Origin: Nemertoderma westbladi
Taxonomy: Eukaryota; Xenacoelomorpha; Nemertodermatida; Nemertodermatidae
Reading direction: 5' to 3'
Assembly: GCA_032718475.1 (NCBI GenBank)
Contig: JAUCBJ010001884.1
Span: 1-64,000, forward strand
Length of the DNA: 64,000 bases
Shown here: one piece after another, positions 45,815-54,894 of the stretch
Position numbering within the stretch: position 1 is the first letter of the stretch
Layout of the letters: every line of letters starts with the position of its first letter
Notes under the pieces: model-generated
Databases searched by the model: none
Seen by the model: the letters and a program-made list of their open reading frames with translations, nothing else
Told to the model about the DNA's origin: nothing
Program-made: the position numbers and the translations under genes

Positions 45815-48211
45815 ACAACCAACACCATACCAGAGGGTGCCGAGATAAAAATCGACAAGGTTGTCAAGTCCAAAGCGAAAGCCAACGCCAAGGTCAAGAG
45901 GAAACAAGGACGGACGAAATCTGATGACCTGGACGCCAGACCTGACATTACGCCAGACGTCTCACCAGACATTCGACCAGACGCTTGTACGAATCCTTCG
46001 CCGGATGTTCCGCGGGAGATTTCACCAGACGTTTCGCCGGATTGTTCACCAGATTACTCGCCAGACTATTCACCAGAAGTGACACCAGATTGTTCTCCGG
46101 ATTATTCGCCAGATTGTTTTATGGAACTCTCGACAGAATGTCTACCGGACGTCTCACCAGACTTTCCACCAGACATCTCGACAGACTGTCCACCAGACTT
46201 TGGACCAGACTTTCTGACAGAAGTTACGCCAGACAGACTTTGGGACCGACGACAGGACATTTCGCCAGACGTTCCGCGCTATGTCTCACCAGACGCCTCA
46301 CCAGACTGTTCACCGGACGCTTCACCAGACTGTCTACTAGACACTCCACTAAAAGACCCATTGGAGCGGACTTTTAGAGACTTACCGAATTTGACTTCTT
46401 TGGACGACAAAGGTGTGGCCACAGCGATCACACTCCGCTCAAAGAAAGTACTTGACTTACCACCTACAGGTAAACGTGTGACTAAGGTTAGGAAGCTTAC
46501 AGGCTCACAGGAACACACTGATACTGTAGAGTTGAAACCGTTACTGTCAGTCGACACATTAGGTGCGGACGGTAAAGGTAAGACCGTAAAGGTTGACGTA
46601 CTTGGGGACTCAGACAAACCTACCGGAAGGCCCGTGGGCCTACCAAGTCCAGACAAGTATCCACACTACGACTACACCTTACCTGATGACATCACTAACA
46701 CTTACATTGACCGGATAGTGAACCTAACTAGATCATGGACTGACGCATGCCGCAAGTTAGCATGGCTCAAACGTTTGAGACAATATGCCAGAGGCGAACG
46801 CGACTTTCCTAGAAGACTTACCTTAAAGGAAGTTGGCCACTGTGAAGTTGATATCATTCGACATTATCAATTGCGATATTTCGCACGAGAGTTCACAGCG
46901 ATCAACCAAGGTAAACAGATTAAGTCTTCACCGATTTTGAGTTGGAGTCCGATTATTTACCAGGGCTTACTTTGTCACAAGTCCAGACTCCAAAACATCG
47001 ACTTTGCACTTGACTTCAGGTATCCTATCATCATACCGCAACACCATGAATTACAGCGCGCTATGATACTGGACGCACATGTACAACTCAAACACGTGGG
47101 TAGACACCACTGTCTATCACACTTACGCTCGAGGTTTGTACTGATTAGACCTAGTAAGGCACTGAGTTCGGTAACACGGAACTGTATGATTTGTAAGAAG
47201 GTGCACGCGAGGATAGGACACCAGGAAATGAGTGAACTAGCATTAGCTAGACTACAGGCGTTTAGACCCCCTTTCACTGAGACAGGGATAGACTGTTTTG
47301 GACCCATAATCGTGAAACGCGGAAGGGTACAGGTAAAACGTTGGGGATTGATCTTCACTTGCATGGCCAGCAGAGCTGTCCATATTGAGCGTGTGACAGA
47401 TTTAACCACCAATGCCTTTATCCTAGCCTTACGGCGATTTATCGCTAGACGTGGATTGGTCAAATCCATTTACTGCGACCAAGGGACAAACTTTGTGGGT
47501 GCACGGAACGAGATAACCAGAGCTTTGAGAAAGTTGGACCAAAACCAGATTTCCGAGGAACTACATCCTCACCGTATTGTTTGGAATTTCAACACTCCAG
47601 ACAGTCCGTGGAGAGGCGGCGTTTGGGAAAGGCTGATTGGCTCAATAAAGACAGCTATGGCTAAAGTGATACCGACGCAACACATAATGACAGACGACCA
47701 ACTGACAACGTTACTAATAGAAATCGAAGCGATCTTAAACACTAGACCGATCGCTTTGATCCCAGACAATAACGACGCACAGTTTGCCTTGACACCAGCG
47801 CACCTGCTTATGCAGGCGCCGACGACATTGTTGCCCATTTCGGTACCCGTTGATAGTGACAGATACGGCAACAAGGCTTGGAAAATCACTCAACTACTTG
47901 CAAATAAATTCTGGGAAATATGGCAGAAATATTATTTGCCCTCTATTTCGACCAGAACCTCTTGGTATCTAAATACCCGATGTTTGAGACGTGGTGACCA
48001 TGTTTTATTGGCTGAAGCTAATCTGAAAAGACGGTTTTGGCTGACTGGAGTCATTTTGACCACACACCCTACATCTGGTGTAGTGAGGACAGTTACTGTA
48101 AGGACCATCGACGGGCGTACCGTAGATAGGCCTGTACAACGTCTCGTACTCCTTGAGGAAACTAGAAACGAGACAGGAGACTACAAATCTCCACCCAATA
48201 TTAGTAAATAG
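45815..48211 (+). CDS. SPDX-repeat linker and integrase of the giant BEL/Pao element
   Basis: Directly in frame after the TAG at 45812-45814 and open for 798 codons. The first part is basic (KSKAKANAKVKRKQ), then about 45944-46342 encodes a tetrapeptide repeat (S/T)PD(V/C/Y/other). Integrase follows: YIDRIVNLTRSWTDAC, a zinc-binding H2C2 segment (about 47045-47210, HHELQRA...NCMICKKVH), and the DDE core with GIDCFGP (about 47290), CDQGTNFVGA (about 47478) and GVWERLIGSIK (about 47625). The C-terminal domain has RTVTVRTIDGRTVDRPVQRL. No ATG follows the TAG closely, so the integrase needs readthrough or the TAG is a recent lesion. Confidence 0.85.
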   Translation, partial: TTNTIPEGAEIKIDKVVKSKAKANAKVKRKQGRTKSDDLDARPDITPDVSPDIRPDACTNPSPDVPREISPDVSPDCSPDYSPDYSPEVTPDCSPDYSPDCFMELSTECLPDVSPDFPPDISTDCPPDFGPDFLTEVTPDRLWDRRQDISPDVPRYVSPDASPDCSPDASPDCLLDTPLKDPLERTFRDLPNLTSLDDKGVATAITLRSKKVLDLPPTGKRVTKVRKLTGSQEHTDTVELKPLLSVDTLGADGKGKTVKVDVLGDSDKPTGRPVGLPSPDKYPHYDYTLPDDITNTYIDRIVNLTRSWTDACRKLAWLKRLRQYARGERDFPRRLTLKEVGHCEVDIIRHYQLRYFAREFTAINQGKQIKSSPILSWSPIIYQGLLCHKSRLQNIDFALDFRYPIIIPQHHELQRAMILDAHVQLKHVGRHHCLSHLRSRFVLIRPSKALSSVTRNCMICKKVHARIGHQEMSELALARLQAFRPPFTETGIDCFGPIIVKRGRVQVKRWGLIFTCMASRAVHIERVTDLTTNAFILALRRFIARRGLVKSIYCDQGTNFVGARNEITRALRKLDQNQISEELHPHRIVWNFNTPDSPWRGGVWERLIGSIKTAMAKVIPTQHIMTDDQLTTLLIEIEAILNTRPIALIPDNNDAQFALTPAHLLMQAPTTLLPISVPVDSDRYGNKAWKITQLLANKFWEIWQKYYLPSISTRTSWYLNTRCLRRGDHVLLAEANLKRRFWLTGVILTTHPTSGVVRTVTVRTIDGRTVDRPVQRLVLLEETRNETGDYKSPPNISK
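45944..46342 (+). repeat. 12-bp coding repeat (SPDX)n
   Basis: About 30 degenerate 12-bp units of the type TCACCAGACTNN within the linker before the integrase. Synonymous variation (CCA/CCG, GAC/GAT) with constant S/T-P-D suggests that the peptide is kept. Confidence 0.8.
46625..46644 (+). repeat. hairpin palindrome copy 8 (compensatory change)
   Basis: GGAAGGCCCGTGGGCCTACC before the integrase, read GRPVGLP. The T-A pair at positions 8 and 13 is replaced by C-G on both sides, keeping the stem. Confidence 0.9.
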
Positions 48212-48947
48212 ATGTGGGACCTTTGATGGCCGCCACATAGCTTTACCGTATTTTAGCAATTTAGTATTTTGTATTACTGTATGTGCATTTGTAATCCTCT
48301 TCACTGTAGATAGAGACAGCGGTGGAATTCCATTGTCTTTATATGTGAACATGGAGGGTAGTACCCTTATGTATCACATAGGAGCGGGATTGTGTGTACA
48401 GTAGGAATGGAATTCCACTTGGAACCCACAAGTGAGACAATTTTTCAAAAATTATTAGACAAATCCATTTATTTGGATTTAAATTTAAGAAAAACGATTC
48501 TCCAGTGAATGCAAATTCTAGAATACAGCTAGATAAAAATTAAAATTGGGGAGGACAAGAGCGGATGGAAGGCTTGCGAGCCTACCGATAAATTTTTTTG
48601 GAAAAAGAAAACTGGCCTTGTTCTACGTAGTCGTGTCTACTATTATTTAGACCAATTAATTCTCGACTGCACTATTTTCTTTTGGGAACGTAGTGGGGAA
48701 ATTAAAAGGTGAGTATTTTAGACTCGCGGCTAGTTTACCCGGAATTCGTTTTTTATCGGCACAATATTTTTGGATTAGGAGCCAGTGCGAAATCACACGA
48801 ACCCGAAGTCATTAGGCAAATGGGTTGGGGTTTAGAGCAGAGTTGAGCCAAAAGCCGACAAACTCTAAGTCACCTCACATCTAACCTCTATTTTGTGCTT
48901 CATCTAGTAGAATCGTAACGATATGTAACCATATATATTCGTATACG
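48212..48947 (+). other. spacer between integrase and the second coding unit
   Basis: Noncoding, includes hairpin copy 9. Just before the next ATG is a pyrimidine-rich tract ending CTTCATCTAG (about 48899-48908), a possible splice acceptor for a subgenomic mRNA. Confidence 0.5.
48567..48586 (+). repeat. hairpin palindrome copy 9
   Basis: In the noncoding spacer between the two coding units. Confidence 0.9.
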
Positions 48948-49502
48948 ATGGCGGAGAAGATGTATAAGGAGTTACGTCAAGGGTTTACGCAAGAACAAGA
49001 GCACCAGGCGCCATTTAATCGTTATGGAGCTAAAAACTTTAGTGTGTTTGGAGTGGAGAGTATGGCTAGGAGTACAGCCAAGCTCGCTAAATCCAAGGCG
49101 GACCCGAATGTTACGCGACAGCGGTTGGACGCATATAACAAAAGAATGGAGGAATTACACGCGGAGTTCAATGCGTTATATTCCTACGATGCGTTATGCG
49201 ACGCTAGCGACATTTGCGAGGATCCAGACACTAAGATACGCCGATTGTATCATACGCTGCAATACTTGACGGTAAATGAACCCTTACCTGCAGCTAGAGA
49301 CGAATTCGAAGGAATGCATCTTTATAGACGCGCTCGAGGAGCGGATCCAGAGACCAAGGACGCGTTCTCCATATACAAACTGTTTTATAAATGTGGAGCG
49401 TGTATGCGTGAGCAAGACAACGCGATTCCTATGCGGTTGAACTCGGAGAACCCCGAGCCGATATTAGCGCGATGTTCACACCACCAAAGTCTATGTTACT
49501 AA
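48948..49502 (+). CDS. second coding unit of the giant element, part 1 (unknown)
   Basis: 184 residues from ATG (MAEKMYKELRQGFTQEQE) to TAA. Mostly helical and charged, with a Cys/His-bearing end (FYKCGACMREQDN and ARCSHHQSLCY) that may bind zinc. No match to env, Gag or Pol domains and no signal peptide. The frame remains open after the TAA into part 2, so the two may once have been one protein. Confidence 0.6.
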   Translation: MAEKMYKELRQGFTQEQEHQAPFNRYGAKNFSVFGVESMARSTAKLAKSKADPNVTRQRLDAYNKRMEELHAEFNALYSYDALCDASDICEDPDTKIRRLYHTLQYLTVNEPLPAARDEFEGMHLYRRARGADPETKDAFSIYKLFYKCGACMREQDNAIPMRLNSENPEPILARCSHHQSLCY

Positions 49503-49909
49503 GAAGGCGGATACCCTTTGACAAATCCGTATCATTCGTTTAAAATGAGTGGACCGAACGCGGGTGAAATTGTTATTTACGAACCCAAATTAGTCGAACC
49601 AGACGTCTACAGAATGGTAGTGGACGAGTCTAATAAGTCGACACAAGAGAAACGGGAAGCTTTGAGCCTCTACAGGGCGTACAAGGCGTACGAGAAAGGC
49701 GAGATCGAGGAGTTCGGTGGAAGGCTCGCGAGCCTACCATTCTATTGGATATCCCACGATCAAACCGAACCCAAGGAGATGACACCCGAGCTCTTCGATA
49801 GTATCACCTTTGCTCAGCGTTTGTCGCAGAGACTACAGATACCTCATGTCGAGATGACGCGAGAACCTCAGCCCCATTCTACTGGAGCGATAGTACCGGT
49901 TGCGAGACC
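49503..49909 (+). CDS. second coding unit, part 2a (interrupted by the nested element)
   Basis: In frame with part 1; first ATG at 49545 (MSGPNAGEIVIYEPKLVE). Charged, helical, with GRLASLP from hairpin copy 10. The original frame is cut at 49909 by the nested Gypsy element. The phase at 49909 fits that at 54895, beyond the duplicated AGACC, so the uninterrupted frame ran into part 2b. The ORF reading on to 49967 inside the Gypsy LTR is accidental. Confidence 0.65.
49719..49738 (+). repeat. hairpin palindrome copy 10
   Basis: GGAAGGCTCGCGAGCCTACC in part 2a, read GRLASLP; 171 bp before the Gypsy insertion point. Confidence 0.9.
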
Positions 49910-50100
49910 TGGTATGTCAGGCTGTCCGGTACATAGCCAGACATCTGTAGCCTGTAGGCTGAGGTAAAAGTGGATGCTGGAGCGACACAACCGGTCAGTA
50001 TAATATAATATAAGCAGAATGCAAGCAAGATATGTAGGCCCGTGCCATAGACAGTAAGGGGGAATAATGAAATAGGCCTATACTGTATATATCCATACCA
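49910..50100 (-). repeat. 3' LTR of the nested Gypsy element
   Basis: 191 bp, TGGTATG...CATACCA. Contains a TAGGCCTA palindrome near 50072. Confidence 0.95.
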
Positions 50101-50202
50101 ACTCCCCCTTTAGGCGATTTTGTCAGATCAAAATTGTTTACAGTGAACCCCATACACCATATTATAGTTTAAAAATAATAAATGACTATTCTAGTGTAAT
50201 AA

Positions 50203-50958
50203 TTAATTTTTATAGTCTCCAAATCGAACGGTAGGTTTTGTTACACGAGTGCTGCGGCGTATTACGCTCTTACTTTCAGTTTCCAACTCCGGTGTTGGAA
50301 CTGTTTTCTGTTGGGTTGGGTTCGGTGGTGTTTCGAGTTCAATGACCTCGTGGTAGCGACGGAGAAAACGTCTGTTTCGCCACCATGTACGACCTGAAGG
50401 TAGTTTAACGTGGTAGTCTCGTCGTTTTCCGGCCCCAACTATAATACCGACACGATCCCAACGTTTAGATCTGGAGTCTTGGAGGCGAACTTTTGTGCCT
50501 ATTAGGAATGGTTTGAGGTTCCGCGCCGTTGAATTGTAGTGTTTGACGGCTTTCTCGCGAATAAATTCGTGTCGTGCGTCAGCTGTCTCGGCTGACTGCT
50601 GCCACTTCGGGTCAAATGAAGTGTGATGGGCTGGTACACGCGATCGCAGGTTGCGCCCAAAAACGATCTGGCTTGGTGAGCGACCATCCGCGTGTGGTGT
50701 GTTCCGTACCTCGAGTAAACCTTCGAGGAATTCCTCAGAATTTATGTCTGAGGTTGTCGTTTTTGCCAATAGACCTTTAATGAGTTTTACGTGGCATTCC
50801 GCATGCCCGTTACTGGACGGAAAATGCGGCGTACTAGGCGCCCATTCGACCCCCCAACGTTGCAGGAATTTCCTAAAGTTGGATGCGGCGAATTGAGGTC
50901 CTCCATCGCTTCGAAGTTTGGTTGGAACGCCTAAGTCGACGAAACATTTCCGTAACAC
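50203..50958 (-). pseudogene. nested Gypsy integrase, C-terminal part
   Basis: 251 residues: FVDLGVPTKLRSDGGPQF (second catalytic Asp), HFPSSNGHAECHVKLIKGLL (catalytic Glu), then the C-terminal domain ending FGDYKN. The first catalytic Asp and the CxxC of the zinc domain are missing. The preceding frame ends at the H..H part and the join near 50960-50990 is out of frame, so an internal deletion removed roughly 100 codons. The integrase is inactive. Confidence 0.85.
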
Positions 50959-53900
50959 GCTGACGATTTGTTGTGATGTTGTTTATTCCCGGCCAGTAGA
51001 CTGCGGACCGCGCTCTTTGTTTCGTCCGCGTCATACCCTGGTGGGCAGCGTGTAGGCGTTCTAGAATTTCGGCTCGTTTCGCACTAGGTATAACCAGGCG
51101 TGGACCATATAATACCAGGCCGTTATCTACGGAGAGTTCGTTATGTATGGATTTAAATTGCTGGACGAATCCGGAGGTGTGGTTTTCAGTTGTGAATCCG
51201 CTTAGGATTTCAGTAACTAATTGCTGATAGGCCTTATCGTTTAAGGCTACCTTCCGGATTTCCTCGATAACGGGGTCTGTTGTAGGTGGTTCTAGAACGT
51301 TTTTAGGATCTAAGTCCCGAGTATTAGTTAATGCTATCCGTATAGCTGCTATGGTTCTTGTGACATCGTCATCTTCCTTTAATAATTCATCAGTGGTATC
51401 GGGGTCATCCACTGGAGCTCGGCTGAGACAGTCTGCAATTTTATTGTCTTTACCTTTTTGCCACACTAATTCAAATTGATATTTCGATTGCAGCTGAGCT
51501 TTAATTCGCTGGAGTTTTGTATTATCGACTTGATCCAGGGTTTGTTTATTGAAGATTGAAAGTAAAGGCCGATGGTCAGTCATAACTTTAAAACTTTCTA
51601 ATCCAGCTAAATATAGGTGGCATTTACTCATTGCATATTTTATAGCAATGGCTTCCAATTCTATTGTGGCATACCGGGTTTCGGCGTCCGATATAAATCG
51701 GCTTCCACAGGCAATGAGCTTCCATTTATTATTATTATTTTGCAGTAAATCGAAGCCAAATCCGTGCAATCGACTGGCGTCTACTTCTAACCGTGTTTCA
51801 GCGTGCGGATCGAAGGGTACCAGGATTGGAGGTTTTAGAAGTGCGTATTTAACAGCCTCGAATGCATTATCATGCATTATTTCCCATGTAAAATGGTTGC
51901 GAGTTCGTAGTAACTCGCGCAACGGAGTCGCTGCAGCGCTGACTTCCGAGGAAAAGCAACCGAGTTGGTTAACGAGTCCCATAAAACTTCTGAGTTCACT
52001 TATGTTAGTTGGTTTGGGAAACTCGGAGATTGCCTTTACTTTGTTGGGGTCTGCCTCGATGCCGTTGTGTGAAACGATATATCCTGCGAACTTTACTCGT
52101 TCTTGAGCGAAGTTGAACTTTTCAGGATGGAGGGTGATGCCAAAATCCCGACAGCGTTGTAGAACCGAACGAACGCGTTCAACGTGAGTGTCAAACTCGA
52201 CATCCTCGATGAGTAGGTCGTCTACGATTTTATTTATGTTGGCCATACCCTCAAAAGCCATGTCTCCCCTATAATTATATGAGTCCCCGGTGGATATGAA
52301 GCCCATCGGGGCCCGGCAGTACCGGAACCGGCCCCACGGCGTTAAGAAGGTAGTGAGGTCTCGCGATTCTTCCGCCAACTCGACTTGCCAATAACCAGAC
52401 TTAGCGTCAATTTTTGTGAAATAACGCGCGTCTGGTGTGCGGTCTGAGACAACGTCGAAAGGAGTTTTGGCATTGTGTATAGTTCGTTTCACCTGATTAT
52501 TTAATTTGGTAAGGTCAACCGTGATACGAATTTCATCCGGTCGACCGGGTTTGGGGCAAACAACCATGGGATGACACCAATCTGTGGCCCGGTCACCCAC
52601 CCGTTCAATGATGCCTTTGTCCAACATGTCGTTGAGTTCGGCGTGGGCTTTATCTCTGTAGGCGTAGGGTATAGAGCGGGTGGCGTAGATGCACAAAGGT
52701 TTTGCACCTTCCTTGACTTCTATAGTCATAGGGGGACCCAGCATCGGTTTAAGTTGGCCTTTGATGGCAAAGACGTCACTAAACTCTTCCAGAAGTTTTT
52801 GTTTTATTTTGTCTACGAGTTCAGCATCTATGTTAATAGGTGCAACCACTTTATTTTCCTTCACTAAATGGAGTGGTGTGGGGAATTCGTCGTGGACGAT
52901 GTTGAAGGCTTTACAAGCTGTAAAGGAAAGATAAATATCTTTAATTCCGTCACAAATATAAACCCATTCGTTGTAACGCATGTTTTCAATCTGTAGAGTT
53001 AGTTTTAAACGTCCTATACATTTTATTGGATTGCTGTTTATTGCTTCCAGTGGCTCGTCTAATTCTCTAAGTTTATTTATAGATATACCGAGGCGATTTA
53101 GAATACCGATTCCGCCAGCGGTGACGTCTGCGCCGGTGTCTGCAATGCAAGCGCTTGTTGTTAGCAGTTTCCCCGTACCGGTATGCACGAATTGTACGGA
53201 GATGCGAGGTTTACCGGCCTCCCGGGCTAGTTCGCGTGGTTCGACGCCAATTTTCGCGAGGGAAATCGCACCGGAAGTTGTCTTCTTTGGTTGGCGACAT
53301 AGATGGGTGAAGTGGCCGATACGTTCGCATTTTTTGCATTCGCGGCCGATGGCTTTACACGGTTTATCTTTCTCGTGAGGCCAAACTCCACCACATTTCC
53401 AGCAGCGATTATTGTCTCGTATTTGTGGATGGGGTTTGAATTGTCGACCTTTACTGGAGCTCCGTTGGCTATCTGACTTACTAAAATTACGCCCTCGGTT
53501 CTGAGGTTTAACTGCGTTAACTTTGTATGTCAGTCGTTGATCTTCCCGAACAGCCAGCTCCCGATTACGGCAAAAATCGACAGTTTCATCGCGGGATAGG
53601 GCAGGCCTTTTACCCAAAAGTTCCTGACGTACCTCCTCATCCCGTATACCGCAAACTATTAAAGTGGAGATCCAGTCCTCCTTTGTCATAACTTCGATGT
53701 TTGCGTCATCCACCAGTTCGCACAACTGAATGTAGTAATCGTCGAACGACTGTTTTTCTTCCTGTTTAGTCCGTACCAGTTTGTAACGGTCTACAGTTAT
53801 ATTCTGTTGTGCGCGGAGGTGTTCCCGTATTTTTACGAGGATTTCGTCCGTTGACAGTCGGGTATCTTGAGGAATTTTGACAGCATAATGCATCCGGTTT

Positions 53901-54511
53901 AGGAAATCAGGGCTGCAGTATGAAAAGAACGTTGCCACCTGATCTTCCATAGGTTTGCTGTCGAGTTTTGTCACCCGGGCATAATTGCGCCATGTTGTCT
54001 CCCACCGTTTAAATGTTTTGTAGGAAACGTCATCCTCGATAATGTTTGGCGGGTGTACAGTGAGTTTGGTTGCCTCGCGGTCTTGGGGACGTCTGGAGCT
54101 TCCGTGCGTTGCCGATCCCGGGCCCGCAGCTGCTATTACGTCGCGCTCTTCCCGCAATCCCTCAAGTAAACGCTGTTGGTTTTGATCGACGAGGTAGAGG
54201 AGTTGTCTGTGCTCTTCCGCCCGTTCTCGTCGTTCAACCCGCTGTTCTTCCATTCGTTTAGCATCCTGGTCGACAAAGTGCGCGAGGAGTTTAGCTAAAT
54301 CGGAACCTCCGACTTCTCCGGTTTGTTCAGGTTCTGATTCTGCTCCTTCTACGAACTTTAGCAACCGTTTTCTAAGAACCGTTGTTGCCGTTCTGTCGCT
54401 GTACTTAATTCCGGCATTTGCGAGGTGTGCTTTAATAGTTGCCCGGTCAAGGTGTTCTATCGAAGCTGGATCAATTTCCCACGTTTCATCCTGGGTTGGG
54501 AGTTCGTCCAT
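50873..54511 (-). CDS. nested Gypsy Gag-Pol polyprotein
   Basis: About 1212 residues from the ATG at 54511 (MDELPTQDETWE). Gag capsid about 150-330; a Cys-rich zinc domain about 375-420 (CWKCGGVWPHEKDKPC, CKKCERIGHFTHLC); aspartic protease about 460 (IADTGADVTAG); RT about 600-790 with FTKIDAKSGYWQVEL and catalytic VDD (about 762); RNase H from about 905 (LEVDASRLHGFGFDL, then KVMTDHRPLLSIF); start of integrase (HAAHQGMTRTKQRARS) near 1155. The tail after INNITT is a frameshifted extension. RT and RNase H look intact. Confidence 0.9.
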   Translation of the reverse strand: MDELPTQDETWEIDPASIEHLDRATIKAHLANAGIKYSDRTATTVLRKRLLKFVEGAESEPEQTGEVGGSDLAKLLAHFVDQDAKRMEEQRVERRERAEEHRQLLYLVDQNQQRLLEGLREERDVIAAAGPGSATHGSSRRPQDREATKLTVHPPNIIEDDVSYKTFKRWETTWRNYARVTKLDSKPMEDQVATFFSYCSPDFLNRMHYAVKIPQDTRLSTDEILVKIREHLRAQQNITVDRYKLVRTKQEEKQSFDDYYIQLCELVDDANIEVMTKEDWISTLIVCGIRDEEVRQELLGKRPALSRDETVDFCRNRELAVREDQRLTYKVNAVKPQNRGRNFSKSDSQRSSSKGRQFKPHPQIRDNNRCWKCGGVWPHEKDKPCKAIGRECKKCERIGHFTHLCRQPKKTTSGAISLAKIGVEPRELAREAGKPRISVQFVHTGTGKLLTTSACIADTGADVTAGGIGILNRLGISINKLRELDEPLEAINSNPIKCIGRLKLTLQIENMRYNEWVYICDGIKDIYLSFTACKAFNIVHDEFPTPLHLVKENKVVAPINIDAELVDKIKQKLLEEFSDVFAIKGQLKPMLGPPMTIEVKEGAKPLCIYATRSIPYAYRDKAHAELNDMLDKGIIERVGDRATDWCHPMVVCPKPGRPDEIRITVDLTKLNNQVKRTIHNAKTPFDVVSDRTPDARYFTKIDAKSGYWQVELAEESRDLTTFLTPWGRFRYCRAPMGFISTGDSYNYRGDMAFEGMANINKIVDDLLIEDVEFDTHVERVRSVLQRCRDFGITLHPEKFNFAQERVKFAGYIVSHNGIEADPNKVKAISEFPKPTNISELRSFMGLVNQLGCFSSEVSAAATPLRELLRTRNHFTWEIMHDNAFEAVKYALLKPPILVPFDPHAETRLEVDASRLHGFGFDLLQNNNNKWKLIACGSRFISDAETRYATIELEAIAIKYAMSKCHLYLAGLESFKVMTDHRPLLSIFNKQTLDQVDNTKLQRIKAQLQSKYQFELVWQKGKDNKIADCLSRAPVDDPDTTDELLKEDDDVTRTIAAIRIALTNTRDLDPKNVLEPPTTDPVIEEIRKVALNDKAYQQLVTEILSGFTTENHTSGFVQQFKSIHNELSVDNGLVLYGPRLVIPSAKRAEILERLHAAHQGMTRTKQRARSAVYWPGINNITTNRQRVTEMFRRLRRSNQTSKRWRTSIRRIQL

Positions 54512-54698
54512 CACGCAAATTAAATATGTTTTTTTAATATATGAAATTTCAAATTATTACCGGTAATTATTAAGCAAGCATAGTCAGAACGTGCAGAAGT
54601 GCAGTCGATCGATGATCGATCGGTGATATTGCAGTGCAGTTTATTGCGTAAGTTCAAGCGCAGCGCGGTACTGGTACTGCGCCTATCTCACTGCGCCA

Positions 54699-54889
54699 TG
54701 GTATGTCCGGCTGTCCGGTACATAGCCAGACATCTGTAGCCTGTAGGCTGAGGTAAAAGTGGATGCTGGAGCGACACAACCGGTCAGTATAATATAATAT
54801 AAGCAGAATGCAAGCAAGATATGTAGGCCCGTGCCATAGACAGTAAGGGGGAATAATGAAATAGGCCTATACTGTATATATCCATACCA
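54699..54889 (-). repeat. 5' LTR of the nested Gypsy element
   Basis: 191 bp. Differs from the other LTR at position 10 (TGTCCGG against TGTCAGG). Confidence 0.95.
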
Positions 54890-54894
54890 AGACC

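Larger units (their letters stand above)
49910..54889 (-). mobile_element. nested Ty3/Gypsy LTR retrotransposon (4,980 bp)
   Basis: 191-bp LTRs at 49910-50100 and 54699-54889 begin TGGTATG and end CATACCA, and are flanked by the 5-bp target duplication AGACC (49905-49909, 54890-54894). The LTRs differ at one visible site, so insertion was recent. On the coding (minus) strand a primer-binding site TGGCGCAGTGAGA begins right after the 5' LTR (54698 downward) and a purine tract AAAGGGGGAGT (50111-50101) precedes the 3' LTR. The PBS would fit a tRNA ending CACTGCG-CCA, possibly tRNA-Ser. Confidence 0.97.

Noticed and set aside
49910-49967. Extension of the second unit's ORF to 49967
   Set aside because: These codons lie in the nested Gypsy LTR and are accidental.
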